DNA from: Epiperipatus broadwayi
Lineage: Eukaryota > Onychophora > Udeonychophora > Euonychophora > Peripatidae
Direction: 5' to 3'
Length of the DNA: 64,000 bases
Assembly (NCBI GenBank): GCA_028023455.1
Contig: JAQFVV010012671.1
Coordinates: forward strand, 1-64,000
Shown here: piece after piece, positions 38,314-52,669 of the stretch
Layout of the letters: each line of letters begins with the position of its first letter
Numbering within the stretch: position 1 is the stretch's first letter
The notes under the pieces: model-generated
Seen by the model: only the letters and a program-made list of their open reading frames with translations
Database searches by the model: none
What the model was told of the DNA's origin: nothing
Program-made: the position numbers and the translations under genes

Positions 38314-40162
38314 GTAAGTAATGCAGAAAAACTTTACAACACTGACAAAAATATCTAGAATACACAAAGATTAACCATTGGCCAAATTTTGATAGTTGTG
38401 TTGTCTTTTAATACCATTTTTCAGATAAAAAATGTCTCCATCATTCTAAAAACCTTCAAACCACACACAATTCACTTCCATTTGAGAAAAATGTCAGAAC
38501 AAAGACTATAGATTTCTATATAGGAGAAACAAATATTAAAAGTGGAACAATTTCAGGGGAAATTTTATATTTGGTATAAAATCTTACACTTTTGTGAAGA
38601 TCATATTCAATTGTCTTGATATATATTATATATTTCTAGAAATTTTTATTATCTAATGGTTTCCTCCATAACAGCAAATTCAATTTCTTCAGCCTATTGA
38701 AAATTAATCAGTTTGTGCTAAAGATCTGGTTTTGTTTAGTTGAAAAATCATTTTCTAAAACTTCTCAAATTGTAGCACTATAACTAGAATGATAAAAAAG
38801 TGTAATAAGCAAAGAATATTCATGTAAATAAAGATAATCAACTCTTTTTATAGTGGCATGAATAATTTGTCATCTTGTTTGTGTGCAAATTTTATATTGT
38901 TATGGCATTTGCAGTTCCAAATTTTCTTTGGTAGTATTTAAAAAAAAAGGATTCTCTCTCCCTTTTTCATAAATCATGAATATATATTTTAGAAAATCAT
39001 ATCAAATTTGACTGGACTTCAATGAACAGAGAACTCTAAATTGCATCCTCTTTGATTATTGGTAAAAAGATATAAAGAGTAAAATAAAAATAAAAAAAAC
39101 ACTCAAACCCTCAGTACCCAGCAATTGACACTTCTGTGAAGACTATTCCTCTATGAGGGGATATCGAGAGGCCTTTACATATAGCAGGCTATTTATTAAA
39201 AAAGTTGTTTCAGCTTTATATATATGTGCAATTGTATATATATTAAGAAAATGTGCTAACACTAAACTGGTAATAATATATAAACAAATTATTCTTAACA
39301 TTTAAATCATATTAGTCAATAAATTCACATGCAACAAACATATCAACTTTAATATCATTTCAAAATAACTAATCAAACTATTCCAGGTTTACTATAATAA
39401 CTGGGTAATTGTTTGGTTAATTATTTTCAGGTGATAAGTTAATGAATTTATTACATATGAATTTATTGACTAGTTTTATATATATCCATATAATTACCAA
39501 CAATGTTGACAAAGGTATGCTTATAAACATCAGAGCTTCAAAATTAGATGAATACATTTAATTTTTGATTCTTTGTTCAACATTTAGGGTGCTTTTAATT
39601 CATAGCCTGGGGAGAGTGATTTAACCCTTTTGTTTTCATTTATAAAATTAATTATTTTACTTGATGTTGTATGAATTAGCAATTAAGATCATTTCTTTGT
39701 ATTGCATATTATTTACAAGGTTATTAACATTGCTTATTGCATCTACTAAAGGTTATTTGCTTTGAATTTGAAGGAATGTTTTAAAATGTATTCCAGATTT
39801 AATTTTTTTTGTGCTAACCAACCATGCATCTAAAAGCTTTATATTTACATTCTACAAAAATTGATTACAATTACATCACTCATTATTAGTGTTAATATTT
39901 ATACTTAATTTGAATATATGGTTAGTATCTGCTAAGTACGTGTGTGTATTCATATATACATGCAATATATAAAAATACTTATTATAAAATATTTAAATAT
40001 GTGCATGTATGCTAAAAGCATTCACATTGACTATTAATATTGTAAAATGAGATAACAATAGTTGCTAATTAAATGAAGTAAAGAGTAAGTAGATTTAGAA
40101 ATAATTAGTAACCATAAGATAATATCGAAGTAGTGGAATGTACATAATTAATTAGTCAGTGA
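38314..40162. other. AT-rich spacer
   Basis: Nothing recognised on either strand. Confidence 0.45.
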
Positions 40163-40221
40163 TAACGGAAAAAACTAAGCCAAAAATTACCTAACGGAAA
40201 AAACTAAGCCAAAAATTACCT
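40163..40221 (+). repeat. 29/30-bp tandem duplication
   Basis: TAACGG, an A run, then CTAAGCCAAAAATTACC, twice in a row. The second copy has one extra A. Confidence 0.97.
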
Positions 40222-40420
40222 CTGGGAATTTGCAATTAAGTTATCATGTGATTAAAAAGTAGATAACCAAACTGGCCACTTTGAACCTCATGTCATGGGA
40301 TGACCAATGGGAAATAGACATTGTAACACCCAGAACAGCAGGAAAAAAATTAGTGACAGATTTGTGAGGTGAAGTTTGAAAGATGGATGCATTTTCGAGT
40401 GTGCTCTAAATCATGCTTCT

Positions 40421-40468
40421 TCACTCTGGTTGGCACTGAGTGGCACTACTGTATGGAGAGTTTTGCCT
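40421..40468. mobile_element. Half-copy of the MITE-like family of 55.8-56.3 kb
   Basis: GTGGCACTACTGTATGGAG and its context match the right arm of the foldback at 55784-56256. Only one arm is present here. Confidence 0.55.
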
Positions 40469-40921
40469 GTTTTAAATTGTGCATTATTATCCATTATGAC
40501 ATGACAGTAGTTTAAAAATATCAGTAATGTTATTTTTCCTCTCATGGAAGCAAATATTAAATTGATTTCACAAAATAATATTGTATAAAGTTATGCAGTC
40601 ATTGGCATGATAATAGTTCAGAATATTGGTAACAAATTATATATATCTTTTCCTCATTCTGTTGTCATTTAAATATTATAAATATCTTTATTATCATATA
40701 TCAGTAAGGATAAAAGTAATATTTGAATATGATATTTGCTTCATATTGTATATGATGCAATTGGGTAAAAAAAACTGTCAAAGTTGTTTCCGCCTCATAA
40801 AGATGTATTATAAAACATGTTTTCATGAGCAAGTATGTTTAATAAAATAATATAAATATTACAATATATATAATATTTCAGTACAAGTATATTGTCTATA
40901 CTGAACTTACTGTAATTAGAA

Positions 40922-41541
40922 GGGATTTGAACTCAACTTTCAAACTCCTACATCTATCTGCTCGATCTTATATAACTGATACACATTAAAAAGATAAATG
41001 ATTTCCAATATATATATATTTCATGCTGAACCAGCACCTATCAGTTGGTCCAGTTCATCATTTCCCCACCCGCCACATATATAAACAGTGCTCAGTTTAT
41101 ATTAAGATAGCAAATCTACAAATTTTAATAAATAGGCTTTAATCTTTTCCACCATCCAGCTTTTCAACCATTCATATCATTGAAAATATGATGGAATGCC
41201 CAAAGCTCTTGTTGATGCCAATATTAAAGTCAACATGGGTATGACAATAATATTGGCATCAACAAGGGATTTGAGTATTCCATCATATTTTCAATGATAT
41301 GGATGACTGAAAAGTTGGAGGGTGAAAAATATTAAAGCGTATTTATTAAAATTTGTAAATTTGATATCTTAATGTAAACTGAGCACTCTTTATGATGATC
41401 TGGATCAACTGATGAGTGTTAGTTCAGTAAAAAATATGTATATTGGAAATCATTTATCTTTTTCACATGTATGTAGTCCTATCTCTATTATAAGATGGAG
41501 TGGATAGATGTATGAAATTTGAAAGTCTGAGTTCAAATCCC
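40922..41541. mobile_element. Foldback element 1 (arms about 300 bp)
   Basis: An inverted repeat: 40922-41226 pairs with 41246-41541. Matching blocks are GGGATTTGAACTCA/TGAGTTCAAATCCC at the ends, GATAAATGATTTCCAATAT/ATATTGGAAATCATTTATC, and TTGATGCCAATATT/AATATTGGCATCAA at the centre. There is no coding content. The outer end GAGTTCAAATCCC resembles a pol III B box, so the element may have been built from tRNA-derived sequence. No transposase is present; it is probably a non-autonomous hairpin transposon. Confidence 0.85.
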
Positions 41542-41551
41542 ATATATATAT

Positions 41552-42262
41552 CTAGATGGAGCTTACCAATAGCTCTAAACAAGCTTTATTTTTATAACTG
41601 CTGAAAGAGAAAAAATTCAAAATCTCAATTGTTAAATTCCTACCTCCAGACCAATTGTTTTTGAGCTTATGGCTCACCTCAATGGAGGGCTGGGACTCTA
41701 GAAACTAGATCTAAAATACTAACTCAAACGTCAGTACTTGTAAAACACGCTTTCTATCAATTTGAAAGTCTGAACTTTTCAGACATGTAAATGTCTTCAA
41801 ATCCAGCTTTTCAAAACAGATAGCTATATGGGTCTGAATTCAGCTCAGTTTCACTATATAGTAAAAGCCTCTGCAATATAGCAAAATTTATGTCATTAAT
41901 TATTATAAATGTACCTTTGAAGGCTTTTGCAATGCTATATTGCAGAGGCTTTTACTATATGGTAAAACTGAGCTGAATTCAAACCCTTATAGCTATCTGG
42001 TTTGAAAAGCTAGATTTGAAGACATTTATGTGTCTGAAAAGTTCAGAATTTCAAATTGATAGAAACAAGTTTTATAAGTGCTGACTTTTAAGCTAGTATT
42101 TTAGATCTAGTTTCTAGAATCCCAGATCTCCACAAGGTGAGCCATAAGCTCAAAACTAATTGGTCTGGAGGTAGGGACTTAATGATAGAGATTTTGAATT
42201 CTTTCTCTTTTGGCACTTATAAAAATAAGGCTTGTTTAGAGCTATTGGTAAGCTCCATCTAG
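41552..42262. mobile_element. Foldback element 2 (arms about 330 bp)
   Basis: Ends CTAGATGGAGCTTACC and GGTAAGCTCCATCTAG; the arms pair inward to TGCAATATAGCA/TGCTATATTGCA around a loop of about 45 bp (41888-41933). The TA inside each terminal CTAG could be a Tc1/mariner-type TA target duplication, but this is inference. Only 10 bp of TA-rich sequence separate it from foldback 1. Confidence 0.87.
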
Positions 42263-45200
42263 TGATCATTTAAATGTAAGCTTAAAAGCAAGTTATGAAA
42301 TTTATGACGTTTTATTAATTATATATATATATTGTAATGGTACAGGTGGGCAAGACAACTTAATCAATATGCCCCTTGAATTGCACCAAATTGAAATGGT
42401 AAAATAAAAGGTAAAGAGCATTATTAACAAATACATATCACAAATGAAAGCTAAACTGAAATGGAACATAGGATGATAATGATATAATCTTTATTATATT
42501 CCAAAGATTTGGTCAGCAAATTGTAATGATACAATAAAATTGAAAGATTCCAGTTTTCTAATGCCCAATTATAATAATATGAAAATAAGAAAACTAATAC
42601 TTCAAATGAAAATAGTATATAACTAGGAATAAGAGAGAATAAATAAGTCAGTTCTTTGGATCCTATATAAAAGTTTCTACTTCAAATGTCCTTTAATTCT
42701 ATATATCTAGATCATCATTACAGAAGCTCTCTCAGCTATGTGTCCAACTTTACTGGCAGTTGATATGTAAAAGGTTAGCTTTTGAAATGATGCCTTAAAA
42801 CTAACTAAATCAAATTCATAACATAAATAAGAAATATATTCAACTTTATTATCTCTTTCAATACTTTAATAATCTGCTCTCAGATTTAGCATTGAAAACA
42901 ACTAATGAGATTTGATCACTTAGTAGAAACAAAAGGAATATTTTACTGACTCTAATTTATACTAACAAACAACTAAATTTAAATAATTTAATATCTCTAA
43001 ATTATTAATGTTCTATAATATAACTGCTTATTAATGTTTGTACAAGTGATCATTAATATAAGATATTGGTATTGAATTATTTAAGCCAGGAATCAGATAA
43101 AATAAATGTGTAACATTTATTATGTGTATATTTACATGAAAATATATGATATAAGAGTGAATATATTTATTATAATCTTAATATGATTATATTAGTGTAT
43201 GTCTTTGTTGCCATGACATCGTTTATCTAATCTTCGATGAAATCTTACCGGCAAAAAACATGCTAAGTGTAAAACGTCATAGCTCATAAAATCCGATATA
43301 AGTTAAAGGTAATTTACTTATTATATTTATGATGAATGAAATAAACTATTTGTTTTTTTTAATCTTGGTATATTCAAAAGTATGAAGAGGGTAAAGATAA
43401 GTTTGGATATTATTTTAAAAAATGAAAAATATTTTTAAGCAATGTTAAGTAGTTTATATGGAGTGTTAGATGTAAAATAGTGGTACAGGAAAATAGTTTT
43501 ATTGGGAAATCCTGTAGTAATAGGATGTGTTATTTAATGTTAAATATAATGCAATATAAAGTAAGTTAGAATATTTGTGATATATGGATAGTGACATTTT
43601 TTCTAAAAAATCTGTAAGAGCTTAAAATAGAAAACCGGATAGAAATTAAGATAGACACAAGAAAATGTGCCCATAAGTTACATAATCCATGATATTGTTT
43701 TTTATAATTCTATAAGATATCCATCCCATACTTATAATCATGAAAATCACACTGGTATATATATCATATTAAGTAATAGTAGATTTGAACAATGGCAATA
43801 GCTAACCTTTCAAATGATGCTAAGATAAATCAATTTAATGCAAGAAGGATTAAACATCTAACAAATACGATGATAAAAGAATATAAAAATAAAGATTTTA
43901 TGAATGTTTTTATTGAATATTAGAGATATAATATTGTAAAAAAAAACCTGATTATTGTTCATGTTATTGTAAACAATATAATAATGTGCCATATCTTAAT
44001 GCATATTTAAATAATTAAATATTTTATAAGTAATAATAAACATAGAAAAAGTATAATAAGTTCTAGAGTTATAATTAAATCATAATATTATAGGAAGATT
44101 AAAGGTAAAGATAATATAATGAATAGGTTTGTGAAATATTTAGAAGGTGATAAAATATAAATTGTATATTTGATTGATATATTTTAGTATGGAAATATTA
44201 AGCAGTATCTTAATATTCACAGAGTCAAGCATAGAAGATACAATATTCTAGTTGTTAATGCTTTAAAAGTGAAATATGTCTTATTTTATTATAAGTATTT
44301 TTTTTGTTAATGTTTTTAAATTTTGTTTATATTAATTATTATTTTTTAAAGTAAATATAAGATATTTAATTTTTTTTAAATTCTGTATTATTATTGTAAT
44401 AAATTTTTTATGTTGTTTTTAAAATTAACAAAGTATTAAAAGTCTCTTTTCTTGTTTTCCAAGTCATTATTCATTATCCTAACCTGACATAAATTGTAAT
44501 AATTAAAGATATTTGTATTATTGCACATAATCTAAATAAGATAAGAAAAATATTGTGATTGTTAAATATATTTGAATGTTGTATCCAAAATATTAAGTAA
44601 TTTAATATAAAAATAAAATTAGATTATAATACATAGTGATAAGAAATTATTTTAAATTTAATTATGATAATTAATAGTGATAAGTATTAATAATTTTAAT
44701 TTAATCTTTAATCAATTTATTTATTTTTTTGTTAATGTAGCTAAATGTAAGTAAAATCCCTTTTTACATTTGGTTATGTAAATTAATTTATTCATTTCAA
44801 AAGATAATAGTTATCTGAGATGTGAATTGACTTTAGGAATATTAATAAAATGGAGTAGAGTCATTTTAATAAATAAATGAATATGATATTATGTTATAAT
44901 TAAATTTAACTTAGGAAATTTTAATATTAAATATAATTTGTTTATTTTATTTGTGAGTCATGGGAGTATCATTATTGATTTTTTAATTGAGTAGTGTTTG
45001 GTGATATTCCTATGCCATTGAGGGTATACTTTTTGGTATATGCTTAATGTTAAAAAAGAGTATCTTATTGGATGTTTAAATAATAGGTCTCATGATTATT
45101 AATGTTTGATTATTAAATAATTTATTAAGATTGATATAATATATTGAATGTGAAATGAATAATATTTGAAAGCTCTCAACATTTACAGCATGAACCATAG

Positions 45201-48200
45201 AGTAGCTAGGTTATAATTTCTTTCTTATAATAAAATTTCTTTTATTACCCTCCCCCCCAATGCTACTATTCCAACATCTTATTGCCAAGATCAGAACCAC
45301 AATTCAAGATTTAGATAAAATAATCATGTTCTTCAAATCTTATTTGTGCCACTTTGCTTTTTTCGCAATAATTTCTTTTATATAAAATATAGTTTTTTCT
45401 TCTTATTAAATTATCATATTAAGATCTCATCGTTTGTTAGAAATGTTCTTATTATTAATTTTCTCAGTCTTTCATTTTACTTAAAAGTTGTTAATCAAAT
45501 GAATGATAGATGTGAGGAGACAACCACTTATTCCAAAGATAATGTCTACCTACTATACAATAATATTTTTTTAAATAGAAAAATATTTTAATTAAAATAT
45601 GATGCATAAAAACTAGTAATTTTGAATAATATAACAATCTCCTAGGATAACCTTCGAATATCAAGAGTGGAAAAGGGATTTTATAGTCACTCATAATATT
45701 CCATTAACACCTAAACCAATATTTCTTAAAAGAAGCAGATAATATTTTATTATAAAAGCAGTCTTCTTTTAAATAATTGCAATCAAATTATAGTGATCAA
45801 TAAAATCTTAAGGAAAGAATAAATATTTTATTCCTTAGATGCATTCTTAGCATCTGTTAATCATTATAACTATGTGATGTATTATCTTTAATTTATGTTA
45901 CTGTACCTTGAATAATCAGAATGAAATATAATTGACATAAATAGTTATACAATGTTTAGATTTCTGCATAAATGATTAGTGAATAAGATATCAGTAAGAT
46001 TTTAAAACAAAATTTAACAATAAAATATAACATTTATTTACAATAAACAATTACAATAATAACATTATAGGAAATCTACAAAATTTAAGAGTGCTATTTT
46101 TAAAAATTATACAATGCATTTTGCCCCATTAGAGAATTACACTTTCCCAAACTTATAGTTTAAATTCACATAAAAAAATTAAATTAATAACTTAAATGTT
46201 CATCAACTATTGTTTGTTTCAGTGGACCAATACACCTCATGAACTCAGATATTGATGCAAGAAGTTTCACTTTCTTAATTAATAAAACTGAAGTTAATAT
46301 TGGTATTATTATTACAAAAAATTTTATATCTTGCCAAATAAATGATAAATTTTATTAACATAAACATTATTTCATCAATTCTATACCTTCTTAATTTGTA
46401 AAATTTTACTAAGTCATGCATTATTTTAATAATTCTATAGCTTTCTAACTGATGAAGCTTTTATTTAACCTATGAATTATTTCAAGAAGTTTCAACATTC
46501 AGCATACAATCACCCATCATTTTCCAAACAATGAGTAAACCCAACTATTATTTATGTCATTAATCCAGTGATGACTTGCTACTGGATGATGGTCATGTAT
46601 ATTGCTTATTTAGGCTAAGAAATACAATTTTTAAACGTTTGACTAAGGTAATTATCTTTCTTAACTCATGCAGTACTGGAAAAGCACGCTAAAACAGATT
46701 TTTACATCAGGTCCATCTCTATCTACACTAAGAGTAGTCAAAAATGCACCTGAAGAAGGAATGACCCACTCCAAAAACAAACAACCATACTCATAGCCAA
46801 AATAATAAAGCTATATAATACACCATGTTGTTGCAGTACAAAATATGATACTTCCAAAGAGAAAGATAAACAAAGGCAATGAACCTAGTGATGGCATTTA
46901 CCCAAAATATGCATCTACACTCTGAGGACAAACAAATATGCTAGGACTTTGTCTCTGAATATATAAAAGTAGAAATGGACCATCAAAAATACTAGGAACA
47001 ATAAGAGTTGTTTCAAACAAAACATTTATACAAGCATGAAATATAAGAATACATACCACTCAAGGAAAATATCAATGACAATAGAACAGGTTCACATCTC
47101 TTTACAAAATATATGGGCTATATAAATAAATATCATCAAGGGAGAGATAAACATCATATCCCTTAAAAACATAAATTGGCAACTTATAGTAAATACACAA
47201 AAGGGAAACTAATTCTAATCTCTTAATAAACAATTATTAATTGATGTATAAAACCGATAAGATAATTTTATCAAATTTGATTTAATAAAATATAACCTTA
47301 AATAAATAAAAATAAGAATATACAATTTTTTTCCATGGTTTACATATAAGTATTTACTAACATAGACAAATTACTCATAGTAGGAAACAAAAGCAATACT
47401 CTTAAAATGATACAATACTAAAACATTATCTAACATATAAAATAGTTAATATTATGTGAACTTCTGAATATTATCATAAATTATAATGCATAAAATATAC
47501 TAAGCAAGAATACATAAAATAATAAAACAATAAATTATAAATGCACAAAATTATAATTCTACATTATAACCCATTTACCAAAACTTTTAAAAATATTAAA
47601 GTTCTTTTATCTTGGAAACTTCACAATTTTCTAGAAGACAATTTTACAAGCAGATAATCTTCTCCATTTATTGGCAGTAAAGACAGTTTGAATTAATAGA
47701 TGCACAGCATTGAAAGTTATTTTAGATTTCCTTAAACAGAAATGCACACAAGTACATTTTATAATGGACATTTATTTCACTAACCATTTATATAAGTAAA
47801 TAAGTTCAGTTCAAATAATGCATATTACAACATTAATCTGGTTTTTCATTTATTCATTAAGAATTATATTCAATATAGAAATCCAAGAGCACATATTTCT
47901 TTCTAAAATTAAACAGGTTTCTTTCCAGAGAGGGGGGGAGAGCAGGATTTACACATACACATTTTTGAAGCATTAATAATAAAAGTCATAAACAGATGAT
48001 AAGTAAGTTTTATTTGAATTAATGGTATTTAATTTTAAACCATATTTTCTCTTGTACAGTTTTATTTTGAAATATAGGATTGAAGTATAAATGAATGATT
48101 GATTATTATTTACTTTTTTTTTCTCACCAGCAGTTGTAACAAATGACTGCTTATTAACAGAATTGAAATGTCACTTTAATTTTAGTAGAAACAGCTCATT

Positions 48201-50209
48201 CCACTTGAATTAATAGTTCATTTATTATCAGAATAAATTTATTCAAGATAAACAGCTTATCACAGAATACTAAAAAGTATTTTTTTAAATTATTAAAATA
48301 AAACATATCAAAAAGTTCTTTATAATTATCACTTTTTTAGATAGTAAAATACACTTTTTTTAAATATTAATGAGCTGTTATAAATATTGCAAATATAAGC
48401 TTCCAGTGATTGTATTTCCTAAGATATAAGTAATGTTAGATTTATTATAAAGTTCATTTAACAACTATAAAATAATGAAGAATTCTTACATGGGCAATAC
48501 AAGCTAAAGATAATTCTCAGTGATGTACTAGTTTCCAATAGATATACTTTAGTACAAAAGAGTAAATGTCTAACATTTTCAATTCTCTGCTTTTCTTTCT
48601 TTTTAAATATTGTTAACTTTTGGATTTCCAGTGATTTTAGTCTAAACTTTGGCACCTGAATTTAAAAGCTTTTAAAGATACATGTTACTTTAAAATAAAT
48701 AATTTTTTTTAAAAAAAATATTACTTATAATTAATTTTATAGTTGAGAAATTTTTAATTTTCTCCTTTGTGTATCTATTTTTTCTCGTAGAGTTTAGTTG
48801 TTCTTGTAGTTCATGTAGTCTCCCCATGTAGTTCAGACCTTCAGTGTGCATGTGTGGAGCATTTTATACACCTAATCATGTCACTCTTTTTGATTGACAG
48901 AAAAACATCTTTTTGCAACTTCCTTCTAATTTTCCTACCTTAAGGTTAAAAATTAATTTAGTATCTGTGGAAGATAACTAAAAATAGCAACTCATTTACA
49001 TATTTTTCAAATGTTTCAATTAATACATGCTGATACAGATAATTATTTTTAAAAGAATAAAATTATTATGATAAAAATAAGATACAATGAAAGAAAATAT
49101 ATTTTTAAAAAAAATATTACATAACTTTTTTATAATCATTTTCAGATTGTATTAATAAATAATTAGTTCACTTAAGATTCAACTCAATATTTTAAGATTA
49201 ATTTAAAGATATTTAAATGATATTTAATATTGTAAAACACAGAAAGTGTAAACAAAAATTAATAAATGTGAGCACAATCACAAACCAATACTGAAGTTAT
49301 TACAATTGAAAATCAACTATTTTAAGACTAATAAAGCAATTTTCAGTCTTTTAAGTTGACTAATCTAGCTTTATCTTTCTCTGTTCAATCTTAATGACAT
49401 CAGCTAATAAATGTACTATTAATGATAGTTAATTTAAACTAAATGCTTTATTATAAGTATGATAAATCAACATTAACACCTAATATTAAAATTTTAGACC
49501 TAATTATTATTACTGCTAATTTAAACACTAAAATTTGAGATACCAAAAGATTATATTAAAGTAGTCTTGACTTTTTAGTGCTAATTTCTTGCTAAACAGA
49601 AAACTACACAGTTAGGTTAAACATTTAAAATTACTTCAATCATAGACAAATTTAAATTAATATAGTAAACTATTAAAACAGACTTCAATTATGTTCAGGA
49701 CATACAAAACACTTTAAATAATTTATAATTTAATTGGCATATACTTATAAAACTGGTAATAAAGTTAACTTACAACAAGATTAAGTTAATGAAAAATTTT
49801 CTTTTATAAATTTTTATATATATATATTTAAATGGCTGAAAATCTAGTTTCACTGGCATAAACAAAAGTCATAATTTCTAAAAGCCAATCAATCACATAT
49901 TATATGTAAACACTAGAAGTATAAATTTCATTACCTACTGTAGAAATATTTTAACATTATCAATAGCTAGAATATACCCACTTTACACAGCATTATAGCA
50001 ATAGCAATTTTCTCTAATAATCCATTTTATTTTTAAAGTGTGAAAATTATTAAAAATGCTTCTACTTTATATTAAACTAATGAGTTTAATGCAACATTAA
50101 AATAATAAACAAAGAAATGATGTACATCATTTAATATCGATATCTACAATATCATAAAAGAAATAATTCAAGAGCTTGAAAAACAAGTATTTCACTATGT
50201 ATTTAAGAC
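42263..50209. other. Long AT-rich stretch without recognised genes
   Basis: About 8 kb of low-complexity-prone sequence: a TA microsatellite near 42320, a purine tract near 47928-47946 and many short A/T runs. 46.7-47.2 kb is less AT-rich but has no recognisable product. A 53-codon minus-strand frame at about 48691-48851 contains HTEGLNYMGRLHELQEQL, unassigned. Confidence 0.5.
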
Positions 50210-50287
50210 ATTTTTTCCACACAGTACTAAATCAGTGGCAACTTTCATATAGAGAGTTGCTACTATTTTAGTATTATGTGGAAAGAG
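50210..50287. other. Short imperfect hairpin of about 35-bp arms
   Basis: TTTTTCCACACAGTACTAAA pairs, with some mismatches, with TTTAGTATTATGTGGAAAG around a 6-8 base loop. Size and mismatch pattern resemble either a tiny MITE or a microRNA precursor; sequence alone cannot decide. Confidence 0.55.
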
Positions 50288-52355
50288 TATCTGATTATGG
50301 TGGTTTATCTACTAAAACATGTTATTCAAGCTTCACAATTGTTTCTTTTTATAGTATTGTACCTCAATTAAAGGTATAGAAAATATATATTGTACCATTT
50401 ATTTTTATATGGTACCAATTAGCAATGGTAATATTTAAAAGCTAAAAGTAAAAAAGTTGTCAATGGACAAAATTTAATTTTTTTTATAGTTAATATAATT
50501 TTAGATATGTACAATGAAAGGTATTTAGGTTTAAAATTAACTATTTAATTAAAGTTAAAATTGCAAAAAATGTAAGTGCATACACATTGTTTATCCAGAC
50601 AAATAAAAGAAAGATATTGCACTAATTAAAGATGGCAGAAATATTTTATAAAAAAAGAGACTTTGTAACAAAAAAATTATAATAATTTGTATTAATTATA
50701 CAAGATTACAAAACTTGCCTTATGGTAAAAAAAGATAAGGACATATGTGTAGAAATCTGAAAACTGGTAGAGTATTAAAGGAAGAAAATTTCAAGTGTGT
50801 CTTATCTTGTGTTGGCAGTTTTCCATACAACCTGGACGGAGACAAGGGGCTACTCATGGTTGTCTTGTTCTCACAATGGCACTTAGATGCTTCTATCCAG
50901 GACTACTCATATTGCTGAGCTAAGTTTTCATGCAGGAGTGGTAAACAGAGCTTTTGCAGACACCTTACCTACCCTTAAAGCAGACCAGGAATGTAAAAAT
51001 GTCAACAGAAATCAAAGTTAACTTACCAATGAGCTCTTTCAACCCAAGAAATACATATATGCTACAAGAATCTATGGTCTACATAAACTTACTGTTAAGC
51101 TACTATTATTCATACCCTGATTTGTGATTCAGTAAATGTTTGCAAACTAATCTTAACTAAAAAGCTTCTAATAGCAATATAGGCATTGACCTAGGAGAAA
51201 CTTAAATGTATTATGAATTGTTTTAATTATTTGGCCAATATTGTCTGGATGAGCATGTGTATGTTCTTTCCATTTTATTAATAATTTATCATTTAAATAT
51301 TTTAATTTATCATAATAAAATATTTGTCTTTAAAATCAATTTTTCCTTGTACATTGTTAATTTTAGTTAGAATTTATTATGTATGAATTATCTATGCTAA
51401 CATACTTATTTAATAGTTAATCCTGGGACAAATTCATAAAAAAATCATATAAAAGATGAAAGTGACAAGTAAGCGAACTGTCTAAAATATTGTGTTTTAG
51501 TCATTTGCTGTGAATCTACGAGAAAATGCAATCTCGATCTTATTTTAGTTATGGATTGATGATGCAATGCAACGGATCAGTGAGTCTATGGACCCTGGCA
51601 CCCTTTTAAATAAATGTAAAACTGATTCCTCCAGAAATTTGTATAATAAAATATTAGGTCAGTTAATTAGGAATTTTAACTATATATTTTTTATGGTTTG
51701 ATTAACTTGCACTTTATAGTGTGTAAAATAAAGGCCTAAATCCAATGTGACCATTACAATATATATATATATAGTTTTTCTTTTGAATTTCTCTGCAATG
51801 AGATAGTGATGTGATGTGTATAATACTCCTGCCCTTCTTAAATTTATTTTATTAATATATCAAGGGTTCTTTTATTTGTGCATACATAAATATTTTGTTT
51901 TAAAATATTAAGATTATATCTAAAATGTTTTTAATGCAACTGTTTTATAATTTTTATGTTTTACTTTGCTTCTTTTATAGATTAGCATTAACAATGATTT
52001 TATATGTTTTTTATTTGTTGTGCCATTTTATTCAATATTATAAACCTTTAAATTTCAAAAGTAATACTGTCTTTACTAGATTTGATTATTTTTAGCAGCT
52101 GTTTTATTATTTCTTCTCTACTCATTAAATTCTTTCAATAAAATACTAATTTCATTATTAGAAAATAATGCATTATATATAAGTTGCTATTGATTTTTTT
52201 TACATTAACTTTTTCAATTGCAATATTTTATAGTTTTTATTTATTGCTTTAAAATTTTATTAATTGCTATAGAATGTTTTAATATATTATTAGTATTTAT
52301 TTGTCTTATTTTTGTTTAACAATTCTTTCCCTATTTGTGGATTTATATTCACTAT
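50288..52355. other. AT-rich spacer with two GC-richer islands
   Basis: 50.79-51.03 kb is noticeably richer in GC (CCTGGACGGAGACAAGGGG), with no convincing frame. 51549-51657 is a possible exon: acceptor CTTATTTTAG, frame reading WIDDAMQRISESMDPGTLL, then a weak donor GTCAGT. Otherwise nothing recognised. Confidence 0.4.
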
Positions 52356-52369
52356 ACTTTTGTCTTTTT

Positions 52370-52461
52370 TTTAAGTGTCACAGCATCGGCCGCGATGCGA
52401 ACCCGGGCAACTGCATGCTAGTGCAAGGCAGTCACGTTGACCTCTTGACCACCAACGCAAG
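52370..52461 (-). mobile_element. tRNA-derived SINE, copy 2
   Basis: Same family and orientation as 30104-30213, with a 7-bp deletion next to the B box and a few changes. A 14-bp target duplication, ACTTTTGTCTTTTT, lies at 52356-52369 and 52462-52475. Confidence 0.92.
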
Positions 52462-52669
52462 ACTTTTGTCTTTTTCCTGACCTTTTCATTTATTATCCCC
52501 CATCCTTAATTGCCTTTTCTTCATTGATATTTTCTAGTAATAAAAGATGGATAATATTGCAATTCAGCACACTGATACTCTTCTGACCTTTACTCTTCAA
52601 CGAATAATTAGATGTACAATCAGAAATAGAAATATTCTAAATCTGCTTATATCTTTAATAAAATTTTAG

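Noticed and set aside
43350-44300. Possible LINE or gene in an A-rich plus-strand stretch (frame reading TMAIANLSNDAKINQFNARR)
   Set aside because: No conserved block recognised and stops are frequent outside one short frame.
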